Below, piece after piece: positions 1 through 10,486 of a stretch of DNA of 64,000 bases (positions within the stretch are counted from its first letter, which is position 1; each line of letters starts with the position of its first letter). The stretch covers positions 45,818,001 to 45,882,000 of the forward strand of contig OX419757.1 in NCBI GenBank assembly GCA_948567375.1, in the 5' to 3' direction. A model generated the notes under the pieces. That model did no database searches. It was not told the DNA's origin and saw nothing but the letters and a program-made list of their open reading frames with translations. The translations under genes and the position numbers were made by a program. The stretch comes from Lunularia cruciata (Eukaryota > Streptophyta > Marchantiopsida > Lunulariales > Lunulariaceae).

Positions 1-813
1 GAAAATGGTAAGAAATTTGTCCGAGATATTACTGCCACTTAAATGGCTCGTACGATCCAAACCTATTTCCCATTCGTCCTTAAAGCCGGAATGACACGTT
101 CGTTACTTGATTTTTCTCCTGCACTTGCAAAGCCGCATACACTGGATAATATCCTAGATTTGAATAACGTAGTAGTAAATCATAAAATAAGAAAGAAATG
201 GACCGTAAATGTGCTTGATGCTCAAGAGAATGTAGTTTTGCCACGATCATATCCCTTAAACACACTGTTGCAGTAGTTTATTTCATGCGTTTCCTTGTTT
301 TCATTTCACGGAATCTGTGCTCCTAGCAGATAGTGGTGCTATAGTTTAACCAATTCTTTAACATCCAATTACAAGCAATCGCGCAATAGCACAAGTAAAA
401 CTACTTCCATTCACACAATCCAGTTTAGTATGCACGGTAAACACACTCTCGTAAATAGGAAATGGAAACATATGCACAAAGCTTTATTTCCATCGATATC
501 CTACAATTTTATATACAAACCTGCTCTCATTCAGCAAGCTGGCATTTCACTTTGACCGGCCTATCACTGACAAATACAATAGTATCCACAGAGATACAAT
601 GTATCTGACGGAGAGCTGCACTTGTCCTCCGTGAATTTGAATACAACTCTCCGCTATCTACAGGCGTACAGTATTCACAACATCCCCAAGAGATGGGAAC
701 TGTTATTCTAAACATACACAAACCACCTTCGGTCATGCCAGTTGCACTTGCTACGTCTGTTTGAACCTCAGACGAAGTCGGAGCACAGCTTATATATGGT
801 CTTGAATAATCAA
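1..813. other. No recognisable gene; left edge and 3' flank of the dehydrin gene
   Basis: I see no coding exon here that resembles a known protein. A 77-codon open frame at 43-276 (plus) and short frames on the minus strand have no recognisable motif and no splice-site support. The part next to 813 would hold the 3' untranslated region of the minus-strand dehydrin gene. A partial host exon near the left edge cannot be excluded. Confidence 0.5.
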
Positions 814-1642
814 TTAGATAATTCCGTGCTTCTTCTTGGCGCCGGCTGTGTTACCTTCGTCCTCAGATGAGGATGATGAGCTATCACCGCTCTTGACTTT
901 GTCCTTGACCTTCTTAATTCCCCCTGTGATCTTGTCCTTCATCCCTGGCTTCTGCTGGCCTTCGGTTCCCGTGGTAGTCTGTAATTGCAACAAGCATGCC
1001 ATTATCAGACTTTGGCATAATTGTGAACTCTCTCCTCAACGTGTATACTTCACTTCGCTGTACACGGTTTACTTTGCCGTCTCTAGCGTGTATATAGTAG
1101 GATCTGGACTTAAACGGGTTCATCCGGCGAGTGTGGAGGACTTGCTCTCCTTAGACATAATCTTTCTCCTTGATCAATACAGCAACTAGCGAAGTAGGGA
1201 ATGCAACCTAGATAGGCAGTGCCAAATTTACTAGCTACAAAAGTTTGACAGTAAACTAGACGTTTTGAAAAAGTGTTGCCATTTTTCTAGGTGTTCCAGA
1301 CTATTAGAAAGGGTCTGAGACGAACCTAATGGCTGAGCAGTTGGAATCAAAGTGTCAACTGAAGCTGGGGAGCGAAATTGGTAGGCACCCCATACTTTCG
1401 GCAAATGTAGAGAGAAAACTAAAAGTACACGACAATTGGCTACATTCAAAGCACTCCGAGAAACTTACATGGGTACCAGCTCCAGCGCCTTGGGCTGTAC
1501 CGGTACCGTATCCTCCGTGCTCAGGCTTCACGGCCTGCTGCTGGGCGTATTCTCCTCCTGTGTGCCCTGCATGGGGCACCTGAGGCTTCTCGTCCTCCTT
1601 GTGGTGTCCGAATCCGAATACTTTGTCTGTCGTTCCTGCCAT
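814..1642 (-). CDS. Dehydrin-like (group 2 LEA) protein, 2 exons, 112 aa
   Basis: Exon 1 is 1642-1469 (58 codons, from ATG at 1642). A 490-bp phase-0 intron follows, with donor GTAAGT and acceptor TTACAG. Exon 2 is 978-814 (54 codons plus TAA/TAG-type stop). The N-terminal half is hydrophilic and rich in Gly, His and Gln, as in Y/K dehydrins. Residues about 71-87 form a lysine-rich amphipathic stretch (GMKDKITGGIKKVKDKVK) resembling a degenerate K-segment. It is followed by a serine tract (residues 91-96) and an acidic patch, SSSSSSEDE, like a dehydrin S-segment. Proteins of this class are disordered and protect membranes and enzymes during drying or cold. The usual EKKGIMDKIKEKLPG core is not intact and the S-tract follows the K-like stretch, so this is a divergent member. 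It could alternatively be a separate small LEA-like protein. The exon structure is seen directly; the function is inferred. Confidence 0.78.
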
Positions 1643-1776
1643 TGTGACTCTTCGACGAGATAGATATTAGCGATAGGAAAGGAGATAGAACGGTAAGCTT
1701 CAAATTGCGAAAAACGTCAGTCGTTATGAGCTTTGAGTCGAATGTCTTTGTTGATTTCATAGCTGCTAGCGGGTGA

Positions 1777-1785
1777 CTTATATAC
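1777..1785 (-). promoter_or_regulatory. Candidate TATA box of the dehydrin-like gene
   Basis: On the minus strand these bases read GTATATAAG, about 135 bases upstream of the ATG at 1642. That spacing suits a plant promoter with a 100-base leader. An ACGT core sits just upstream on the same strand (1784-1787), but it is not a full ABRE. Confidence 0.5.
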
Positions 1786-2499
1786 GTTCCTCGAGTGAGG
1801 GCGGTCGGAAGCTACCAGCTGGTCTAGTAACCGGTTCCCAAAACGGGATATACACGAGTAGCCCCTGTGGGTTACCATTTCCACCAGGGATGGAAGCTGA
1901 AGACCGTTGGATTTCAATCGTCTGCAACCGGTCCCAGGAACCGGGTTGCTTTGTCAACATGCAATACAGGAATGCTGGAATCGTACCTGCGGTTGAGCCC
2001 ATGCAAACCTTTCCAAGCACATTACACGGGCAGACTATAAGAGCGAAAAAAAAAAGTAAAGCCGTAGATCTTTACCATTCGACGGCAGAGATCTAAAGCT
2101 TAGAATACTTGTAGAATGTGAACTAAGCTGGCCCACTCATAATCCACATAAACCTGGACAAGCAGCGAATGCCTGGTAGACACGCCTAAAGAACCTCCGC
2201 GCCACGCGTCGGCCGCGAAGAATGGGATACACCACGTCTTCTGGTTGTGTCAGCCTGGTTATCAGTACAGTACCAGATACCTCCGTTTCAGTTATCGTCG
2301 TCGAGTACTTGACGACGTATATCGACCAGGTCTTTCAGCCGACCGTCGGATGAATGCCACAAGGTGTACCACTCAGGAGGATGACTTAACTAAGTTACAG
2401 CTCCGAGCACGAACTCCCCAACAACGACACGAGCAGTTAATCCTGTTTGAGATTATCCAATGCTTTCTTGAGACCAGCAAAATCTATAAAAGCAAGAAG
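1786..2499. other. Upstream region of the dehydrin-like gene; no gene seen
   Basis: Mixed-composition DNA with short open frames lacking recognisable motifs. It holds an imperfect inverted repeat of CAACCGGT / ACCGGGTTG near 1925-1948 and a GCCGAC dehydration-responsive core at 2338-2343. Both lie upstream of the minus-strand dehydrin-like gene and could be regulatory, but nothing in the sequence proves it. Confidence 0.4.
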
Positions 2500-2580
2500 A
2501 ATGGCATGGCAAGGCCCCCATCAAGCCTTACAAGGATAAAACACTCGACATAAAATGGAACTAAGCCTCAATAATATCGG
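2500..2580 (-). mobile_element. Diverged LINE 3'-tail copy
   Basis: The plus strand holds CCCCATCAAGCC followed by TACAAGG and a CTAAGCCTCAATA-like end. This matches, in order, the 3' tail downstream of the reading frame at 3554-4117. It is the most diverged copy of the dispersed family described at 3469-4140 and is 5'-truncated like most LINE insertions. Confidence 0.6.
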
Positions 2581-3458
2581 ACCAAATGAAAAGAATCCAC
2601 CCACGACGTTGAAAACCATAGTCATGTGATTCCATTCGAGATCAAGATCTGGTAAGCAACACGATTAGGAAACGTGGAACTGTACTGAAAAGCAGAGCCC
2701 TTCTCAAAGAGTGATTGTAAAGACACTTTAAACACAACAACATTCGTCAGCAGGAACAACTCACTCGATGTCCAAGTACTTTCCAGATGCCCCTCTTATC
2801 ACGTGGCACTTGGGGGATGGTTAGCCCCTGTTGTCAACTATGGAGTCGGTCCGTCAGACTTGAGTACCGAACATTATGAATATCTCTAATTCTCGACGTT
2901 GATCAAGCATATGTAATGAATAACGAATAGGTAGTTATAGAAAGGTACACGAATTGGGAGAAATGTCCTTTCAAAGTCCAAGGCGATGTCGTGATCTCCA
3001 AGGGTCTCATATATTCCCCCTCAAGCTCAGTATATACCACGACTTTTAACCCGGTTGAAAAGTAGGGTTTTCAAGGAGGTAAAATGGCCGATTTGAATAG
3101 GTCTGCTAGTTTGAACAATTTCTTAGTTTCTTAGTAACTGATACTTGCCCCTGGTGGAAAGTTCATCAAATTCTGTTTAACAACTTTCTATGAATATTCC
3201 TAATTGAATGGAGAAGGTAATCTATCATGTGGTCATGAGTCAAGAAATTGGTACCACGATTTTAAAATTGTGCCAAGATATCAAAAAGAAAAATAGATTT
3301 GCGTTTGTACCCGAGTGAGTGCCACCCCGTTAAGGGGTGGCACTTGATACTATACACATATGTAGAATCTAATTTTACCAAAGTACGTTAGGAGATGTTA
3401 CTTTGTCATTATGGAGTCCAAAAGCATTAAATGAGGACACGTGACAAGTCAAAGACTT
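2581..3458. other. Intergenic, no gene seen; one ABRE-type box
   Basis: No coding exon is recognised. A canonical ABRE/G-box CACGTGGC lies at 2800-2807, more than 1.1 kb upstream of the dehydrin-like start. It could serve that gene or an unseen one. Confidence 0.4.
3318..3344. repeat. Perfect 11-bp hairpin with 5-base loop
   Basis: The arms AGTGCCACCCC (3318-3328) and GGGGTGGCACT (3334-3344) are exact complements around the loop GTTAA. The GC-rich stem stands out in AT-rich surroundings. It looks like a rho-independent terminator stem but has no such role in a nuclear genome; its origin is unknown. Confidence 0.7.
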
Positions 3459-3468
3459 TTCCATTTAA

Positions 3469-4140
3469 GTCAAAGGCGACCGCGGAGGAAAAATGAAGGA
3501 TGGGAAAACCCCATCAAGCCGTACAAGGAAGATATAAAAAAGGTAACATGGGGCTAAGCCCCAATAGAGTCTGTATGAGAAATCTGCCCTACCGCACCTA
3601 AGATATCCGAGCTATGCAAGTCGTACGGTCTACACACAACTGGAGTATCAGAAGAAACATCACCTAATGTGATTGCTCTCCTATGGATTGCACCAACCAC
3701 TGCACTCTGTAGAGCAATGGACACACGTTGTCTAAAATATGCTACAAAGTATGAGAGTGAGAGTGGTACCCCCGAACGCCTAACAAGATAAGCTCTTGCG
3801 CACTCCTTGACAAATGTGTCAAATGCCATGTCCATCGCTCCATATAACTCCAAGGCTAGAGGAACAAAGAGGTGACCTCGCTGCATGCCCCTATACTTGG
3901 AGACCTTGCGACCTACTGCTGCACTCGCCGCCCATCCAGGGGGATGGGTAATCACTCCCTCCAAAAATGTATCCCGCATAGGGTCCGTGACCACATCCGC
4001 TACTATCACCTGATCATCTCGGACCAAGTATAAGTCTGCCCTGACACGTGTCGTCTGCAAAGCATACGAATGCTCCCTCCAAGCCAAGTATCCACTCTCT
4101 CGTGCCATAGCAAACACTATGTCTCTAATGGCATCTCTAA
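3469..4140 (-). mobile_element. 5'-truncated LINE-type retrotransposon copy with target-site duplication
   Basis: The insert is bracketed by the direct repeat TTCCATTTAA at 3459-3468 and 4141-4150, a good candidate 10-bp target-site duplication. Read on the minus strand it contains an open frame (3554-4117) and then a 3' tail of about 85 bases ending in a GCGACC motif. The tail, with its GGGGCTTAGCCCC stem spanning the stop codon, recurs at six other places in the window (2500, 30938, 32170, 47433, 47618 and 55015). 5' truncation and a shared 3' end are the hallmark of target-primed LINE insertion. No reverse transcriptase domain remains in this copy. Confidence 0.7.
3554..4117 (-). CDS. C-terminal fragment of a LINE-type polyprotein, possibly an RLE-like endonuclease domain
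   Basis: Open for 187 codons on the minus strand with no stop and clear protein character. The order of conserved-looking elements is RADLYLV, VIVADVV, a HPPGWAASAAVGRKVSKYRG block, FVPLALELYGA and RQRVSIALQSA. Acidic residues followed by a K-x-x-K block and then L-x-L-E are what a PD-(D/E)XK restriction-like endonuclease at the C terminus of a LINE would show; this assignment is inference from memory of such proteins. The frame starts inside the element, so the displayed Met is not a real start. The stop TAG lies in the GGGGCTTAGCCCC stem that begins the conserved 3' tail. The uninterrupted frame suggests a fairly recent insertion. Confidence 0.55.
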   Translation of the reverse strand: MFAMARESGYLAWREHSYALQTTRVRADLYLVRDDQVIVADVVTDPMRDTFLEGVITHPPGWAASAAVGRKVSKYRGMQRGHLFVPLALELYGAMDMAFDTFVKECARAYLVRRSGVPLSLSYFVAYFRQRVSIALQSAVVGAIHRRAITLGDVSSDTPVVCRPYDLHSSDILGAVGQISHTDSIGA

Positions 4141-4150
4141 TTCCATTTAA

Positions 4151-7100
4151 ACATCAAATTCTATAGATGATTGTTAAGAAAATAAAATTATATTGGTTTC
4201 AAACCCGAGAGATTATGGGTAGATCATATGGTTTGGGGAGTGATGGCAATTATCATGTGATATAATTATTGTCAATTAAGGAAGAAAATGCACCTTATGG
4301 TTACAAAGTGACCTTATGATGTTATGTATTAGAGTCAAAAGTAAGGATTATGTTAGTTAGAGGTTGCTAAAGATAATATGACTAAATTTTCATTTTTCTT
4401 TTGTTGAAATTAATATAGCTAGGAAAAGTTGGTAAAGTTAAATTCAAAGACTGATAGGGCTGAAATATAAATTAAGCTAACATGGGACCATTATATTTTA
4501 CCTTGGAGTAGAAGAATAAAATATCTCTAATGTATTTTAAATATGACCAAGTATTCAAATCAAAATGAGTGATTTAGTTGAAAAGATAATATTTTAACTT
4601 GGTCTATTGCTTAATAAAAAAATTTAATTTATTTTTCTAAATTTTATAATTTTACAATATATCCATAAAATAATTTAAGAGTATGGTAATTATACATAAC
4701 TTAGCAAATTTTACTAAATATATTATTTAAGTATTGAAACCTTCTAAAACATACTCTTAGTACCTATGGAATTTCATAAGGGAATATAAAAAGTACTTAA
4801 GGACTATGTAAGCAAGTAAGGCTATGCAAAGTTAAGTAACTTCTTAGGGGTTTAGTAACATTTATAAGTAAAATTCCAATTTTGAAATAATGAAGATACA
4901 ATCGTGAATATGGAATTTTCCCCTTAGTTCACTACTTTCCACAACCTCACTATTTAATTAGCAAAAAAACTGCAGTAGATTACATAGAATCAATTTTAGA
5001 TATTCTTCTAACATTTAGCTTACGATCTGAAAAGTCTAACAATATGAAAGCAAAGAGGTAAAAAGACCGACGGGAGGGAGATTTGATTGGATGTGATTGA
5101 ATAGAATTTGCAAGTGCCAGAAAAAATGCTTTGTTTTACTCAAAGAAAGGAGTCGGAAAGATAGGTAAAGGAGGTTGAGACCATTTCACCATGCTATGCT
5201 AACTTTTGGGATAAAAACATTACTTCCTCTTTTTGGCATAAGCAGAAGAGGCCTTTGTAGTTTTCCAGGAGGATTAGTTTACTTAGCGAATTACTTAGTT
5301 TACTTAGCGCTGAACTTGCTAGATGAATGATCAAGCACCTTGGTGATGGTTGACCGCCTCCCCCTTGTCCTTGTTTGAAAGATTTTGATGGAGAGTTTAG
5401 GGGATTGCTCTCGTTGTCTTGTTCCATATAATGAAAGAGGATAGGGTGTAAAATTATTTCAATTTTTTATCCAATAAATTTTTTGTTCTTTTGGATAGTT
5501 TTGGGGTTAATTTTAGGTTGGAAAGTGTTTGAATGGTTCTAGAATTGAACTCATTCGTTCTCAGTAGGTCAATGATAGAGTTTAGGTTAAAAATTTACTT
5601 GGCTAGGAAGTTAATTACTCCAAAAAAGTAACTATTTTCCCACCTTGAGCGTAAATAATAGGACCGTAGACCTAAGGTTATCTTTGTCATTTGGACCATT
5701 TTCCATTTCAATTCTTGGTCATCTATTCTCTTTTATCCTCTCAACTTGTTTTCTCCGATGTTGATTTTCGTCATTAATAGAGGATGGCTGTGTAGGTAAG
5801 AAGCAAACCTTGAACTATCTCAAGCTATTTTAAGTATAAATACCAACAACATTATCAACTTGATGGTTCAACATATTATCAACTTGATGGTTCTCATTAC
5901 TGTATTTGTGATTTGATATAAACTTCTAGATTTTAGAGTCAATACTTTGACTGTAGGTTGGATGGGAAAACCGATCAAGATTGCTACACGAAAAATCTAT
6001 TCATTTCAGATTAATCTCACAATACGAACTCAAAATGTTTCATACGATTGTTATTTGAGCAAGAATTCAAGGTGCTCTGTAGATCTTGGTTGCATGAATA
6101 TCAAATTTTATGTTTGTTACTCTAGATCTAAATTGTGAAAGTGTTTGTACTCATTTAGCACATTTTTCTTGGTTCTAGTTTATGGTACTTAGTTTAGTTT
6201 ATAATTTCAAATTTCTACCGGATGATTGTTTATTGTATCCTCGTGTATTTCTTAATAAGATTAGAGTACCAAGCGAATTCTAGAAAATAATAAATCTCAA
6301 TTTTAGTGGAATTTTAAAGAATATTATAAATCTCATTTGTAATATATGAAAATTATTGTATATAAGAATATATGAATATGTGTATGTATAAACACATTTT
6401 AACATATATATATTCATCCAGACATATTGCATCTAAGCAAGTATAAACACCTCTGATGGAATTCAAACAACAATCATGGATAGGCTTTATTTGAAAAATG
6501 AACCCATGAAATTGAAAATTATCCTTGTCTAATTTTAAGATGGAACCAAATATTAATTGATACATCAAAATTCATCTTTGGACTGCAGAGAAAATTATAC
6601 TAAGTTTTATTCATTTTAATTTTTTATTACACTAACTCAAAAGTTTCAATACATAATTCATAAGAACTTTACTAGAGTTTCTTTTAGTTTATGTATTTTA
6701 TAATTTTATTTTTTCATATACATATATAGAATAATTTATATATATAGAATAATTTTTGAAGCAAATATGATTCGCTTCTAACTTTCATATTAATGTGAAC
6801 TTCATTCAATGAATTTGGAAAACTCATGTTTAAAGAGCAAAGTTGCAGTTTTGTCAGGAAAAATATAATCAGGGAAAGGGGACACTCTCAGAATATGACC
6901 CCTTGCTATCAACTTACAAATTATGAATAAGAGGATATATTCCCATGACGTATTCTCCTCCTCAATGATAGATTTATTAAAGAATATATGATACTTGTGT
7001 AAAGTAGCTTGTTCCTGATAACCAGAAACATTTGTATTTATAATTTAGCGTGTTTTCAATTTATAGTTTTCAGCAATAATATTAGTTTTTTCTCGTGGTT

Positions 7101-8960
7101 CATACTCAACTTTTTCAAAAAATAAAATTTCTAAAGCTTCTTCGTCTCCATACAAATGTCTTCCCAGTAAGTAATGAGTATTTGAGTAATGGGACACATG
7201 CATATGGGAAATACACGGAAGCACAAAAATGCGAGCAAGAGATGCAAAATGAAGGAAAGCGAGCTAAACCAGTAAATGAAGAGTGGAACATAAAGCGAAA
7301 TGGTTAGAAAGCAGATGCGAAAAAAAAATTCCTTCGAAACAAAATTTTCACTTCATGCACCAGCGAAATCGCTGGAAGGCAGAAGTGAAATTTGATACAT
7401 CTCTTGAGTAGCATTCAGTAACTATCAACAACATTGATGTGAGAAAGGAAGGCGAGCCCTGTCGAGGAAAAGCAAGGGAAACCATCGAACAAGAAGTAGG
7501 AAGGCATAGCGTTAGTGGATGATAACTGGGCTGCAACGAAGTGCGGACCGGGACTGGACCGTGTATATCATCACATCATGCTCTACGAGGGGCATGGATC
7601 CAAAACACTACAGATGAAGCAAGCACACCGACTTCATCAGTAGCCCCCGCACGCGGTGGAGAAATAGCTGGGCAAATGCCAGTGCCCCCACTACGACTTT
7701 CTGTCCGAATGCTCATGAGTGCCGAAGCACTTGTAAAGATGACTACTGTTAAGTTCGTGCTTGAACCCTCCTTTGATGCACGTAATTCCCAATATATCTG
7801 ACTTTTAGTAACTTATGTTTCATGAAGTACCGTTATTGATTAGATGGATTCACCGCAATGTCGACCCTGCTGCAAAGTATGCTTCGTGAGGGAAGACAAT
7901 ATGGTATATAAGTAGAAAGTGAGTGGTAGGTTTCCACGAAACTCAGTTTTACTAGACTGTGAGTTAGCCCCATCTTGAGCGCAAAAATGTTCATGGAAAC
8001 TGGAGCTGTAATCTCCTTGTAAGTACTTGCACCTTCCTTCCTCGGACTCAGAAGACGGACCGCCGAGTATATGCGAAGTATGGGCGGATGTAACGATAGC
8101 TCCAACTCCAGTCAGCATTTTTCTGAGGATTTGAACCTAGTACTCCCATGCGGAGCCCCCTATGGATTAAGAGCGCATATCAGGGAACTGTTCGCGTGTA
8201 ACAGTTCGTGTAAACTACAAGAGAGGCTTCCGGCTGTGGGACATGTACCAAAATCTTTTTGGCGGGCTTAGTTTAGTTACCTTACGGGCTATAGCATGTC
8301 TTCATGGCCGTGTCAACAAAGGGACTTCAAATTGAAAGTGGTACTTACGGGTTGTTGGGTTGTTTAGGGGGTAAAATTTTAATAATTTTAATTAATACCC
8401 TTCAAAGATATAATTACTAAGATAACTAATCTCAACGGCATGTGTCACAAAATGACATTCGATTGCAACCTCAGCAGGGTAATCAAAAGTTTGAAAGGAA
8501 GAGGGAAGTAACAAAAGATTATGCATCAAAGTTTAAACAAGAGAGAGAATGAACGAGAGGGAACGAGGAAAAAATTAGTGACGAGAAGCAAAGCACTGGC
8601 AAAGCCATTCAAAAGAAAATCCAATCCCGTATGATTGAATTTGGGTTGACTTATGATTCCCAAGGTAATTATTTTGAGTTTGGAGCGGTAACTTGAAGGA
8701 TCTAATGGTACATTTCCTTGGAGCAATTCATGGAGCTCCATTTTCCAATCCAACTTAGAATCTGAATTGTGGTATAAGAGATCATGGAGTGCATGCAAAT
8801 TGGAATGGCAGTCCTCTTCTCCATCTCCTACTTGACGACATAAGACAGATTGATCTTTCAGTGAGGAGTACTCAAGAGTTCTATAGTGTCAATTCCAATC
8901 ATGTAATTAATAATTCTACTCCAATGCAAGATTAGGATTTTACGAACTCTTGAAAATGAT
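4151..8960. other. AT-rich intergenic DNA, no gene recognised
   Basis: Mostly A+T-rich with only short, unrecognisable open frames. Between about 7330 and 8340 there is a patch of higher GC content with frames at 7541-7801 (plus) and 7833-8118 (minus). Neither frame shows a known domain or clear splice sites. The patch may be a relic of host DNA or of an element I cannot name. Confidence 0.45.
5851..5893 (+). repeat. Short tandem duplication, 24-bp period
   Basis: The 19-base word beginning ATTATCAACTTGATGG occurs at 5851-5869 and again at 5875-5893, giving a 24-bp direct repeat. Confidence 0.8.
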
Positions 8961-9515
8961 ATGTGTGGGCCAATTGTGTCTTTTGGTAAAGGCAGAGCAA
9001 AATCCAATGCTCTCGGTGCCCCTAGTATTAGCACAGATAGCACAATTAATAGAGGTAGCACGGGGAAATATGATGGAGATAGATTCAAAATGGTTGCACA
9101 TCATTACGGCCAAATTCTAGATTACTTGGAGGATCCTGAGCATTTCAAACAGATCCATGGTGGTTGTAGTAAGAAACTTATCCAAAAGAACATGGTCTTC
9201 AATTACATGGCAACTTTTTTAGTGAGATTTGGCAATGGATTTCCGGCTTCCATGAATAACGAGAGGTTGAAACAAAAATGGGCTTGGTTCTTGAAGTCTT
9301 ACAAGGAATCTCACCCATGGAAGGAGAAATCCATTGGTGAAGGTCTTATTGATAAGGAGATAAAACATAGATGGACTTCTATTGAGTACAAGTTAAACCA
9401 TATGTGTCCCTATTTCCACCAAATGGATACTTTGTTTAGGAGAAGAACCAATATCTACCTCCTTGCCCTTGTAAGCAATGGGAATGGGCCAAAGTTTAGG
9501 GTTGAACCTTATTGA
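8961..9515 (+). pseudogene. Transposon-associated protein with a Myb/SANT-like region (N-terminal part)
   Basis: An open frame of 184 codons. Residues about 35-160 look like a helical, tryptophan-containing DNA-binding module: RFKMVAHHYGQILDYLED near the start, then KWAWFLKSYKESHPW, then KHRWTSIEYKLNHMCPYF and an MDTLFRRR ending. This spacing of aromatic residues resembles the Myb/SANT-like domains carried by plant and algal transposable elements. Downstream frames at 9673-9970 and 10081-10486 continue in the same orientation and look like later parts of the same decayed protein. Sitting in AT-rich repeat DNA with no introns supports an element origin. A host gene is less likely. The family call rests on pattern recognition only. 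Confidence 0.45.
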
Positions 9516-9672
9516 ATTGTCCATCTGAAATGATGAGCTATGTAGTGTGACACTCCTAAATATAGATAAAGTGGAGCTAGAAGAAATGTATGGAGAAGAT
9601 ACACCTTTGTCCCTTTTTCAAGCACTTCTCAATCTGATTTTACACAACCCTTTCCTATGGAAGAATCAATCC

Positions 9673-9970
9673 CAATGAAGATTCCAAGTACACAAGAGGA
9701 GAGGGCTTTCAAATTTATTCTTATAGAATCTACAAGTGAAGCATTTGGATTTCACATCCAAGAGAATTTGCAAGTTCTAATTTGAAGGAAAAGAAGAGTA
9801 CAATATGAGATCTCAAGGGGGATTCCAAGGATACAAGAGGAGAGACCTTTTGAATCCATGCCAAGGAAATCTGCAAAAAGTGAAGCATTTGGACTTCAAA
9901 TGGAGGAGGGTTTGCAAATTTTGATTCAAAGGAATAAAAGAGTATGAGAGGAGACCCTAGCACAAGAAGA
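9673..9970 (+). repeat. Imperfect in-frame tandem repeat, 144-bp period
   Basis: Two copies of a unit contain GATTCCAAG..ACAAGAGGAGAG followed by AGTGAAGCATTTGGA. The word TGAAGCATTT falls at 9737-9746 and 9881-9890, exactly 144 bases (48 codons) apart. Read in the plus-strand frame both copies encode similar glutamate-rich peptides, so this is an internal repeat of the element protein that starts at 8961. Confidence 0.7.
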
Positions 9971-10080
9971 AGAATTACCCACATCAATATAAGATGGCGG
10001 AGATAAAATGGATCAAGTAGGTGAGGGATAGGGTGATCCATCACGCAAGATGAGGAAATCATGTAAGCAAAATTCAAAAG

Positions 10081-10486
10081 TTGCTTCCAATGGTAAATTC
10101 ATTTGTAGAAGATATTGCTAATCATACAAAATTGAAAGCAAAACCATCAAAGGTGAGTGAAAGGTGTAAGATGGAAGAAATAGATGCACAAAAGTCAACA
10201 AAAATAGAAAAGCTTTGGGTGAAGGTAGAAGCTGAAGAGAGAAGAAAGGACAGAATTAAAAAGTGGAGGAGAGAAATAGTTTGAGATGACTCTAGAATTA
10301 GCAAAGGCCGGTAAAACTTTAGAGGAAATTAAAAGAATAGTGACAATGTTTGCAAAGATAGATGAGAGGCAATGCAGCACCAATAGTAATCTCCCTCCCA
10401 CCATTGATAGTAATCACCTTCCCGCCAATGCTTTCATCGATTGCCAAACTGATTTGATAGAGCATGATAGCAAATCTTTATTGTAA
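10081..10486 (+). pseudogene. Coiled-coil C-terminal part of the SANT-like element protein, frameshifted
   Basis: Two overlapping plus-strand frames (10081-10284 and 10286-10486) together encode a charged Lys/Glu-rich helical stretch. It passes from EERRKDRIKKWRREIV into MTLELAKAGKTLEEIKRIV, where a frame change interrupts the coding sense. A charged helix followed by a TLELxKAGKTxEEIK block is common at the C terminus of transposon-encoded Myb-like proteins. No other domain is visible. Confidence 0.4.

Noticed and set aside
979-1002. Taking the second dehydrin exon as a separate gene starting MACLLQLQ
   Set aside because: Those codons lie in the intron; a TTACAG acceptor immediately precedes the exon and the frame joins exon 1.
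836-1663. Plus-strand open frames of 75-117 codons across the dehydrin-like gene
   Set aside because: They are antisense to two exons joined by good splice sites that together give a dehydrin-like protein; the frames have no motif of their own.
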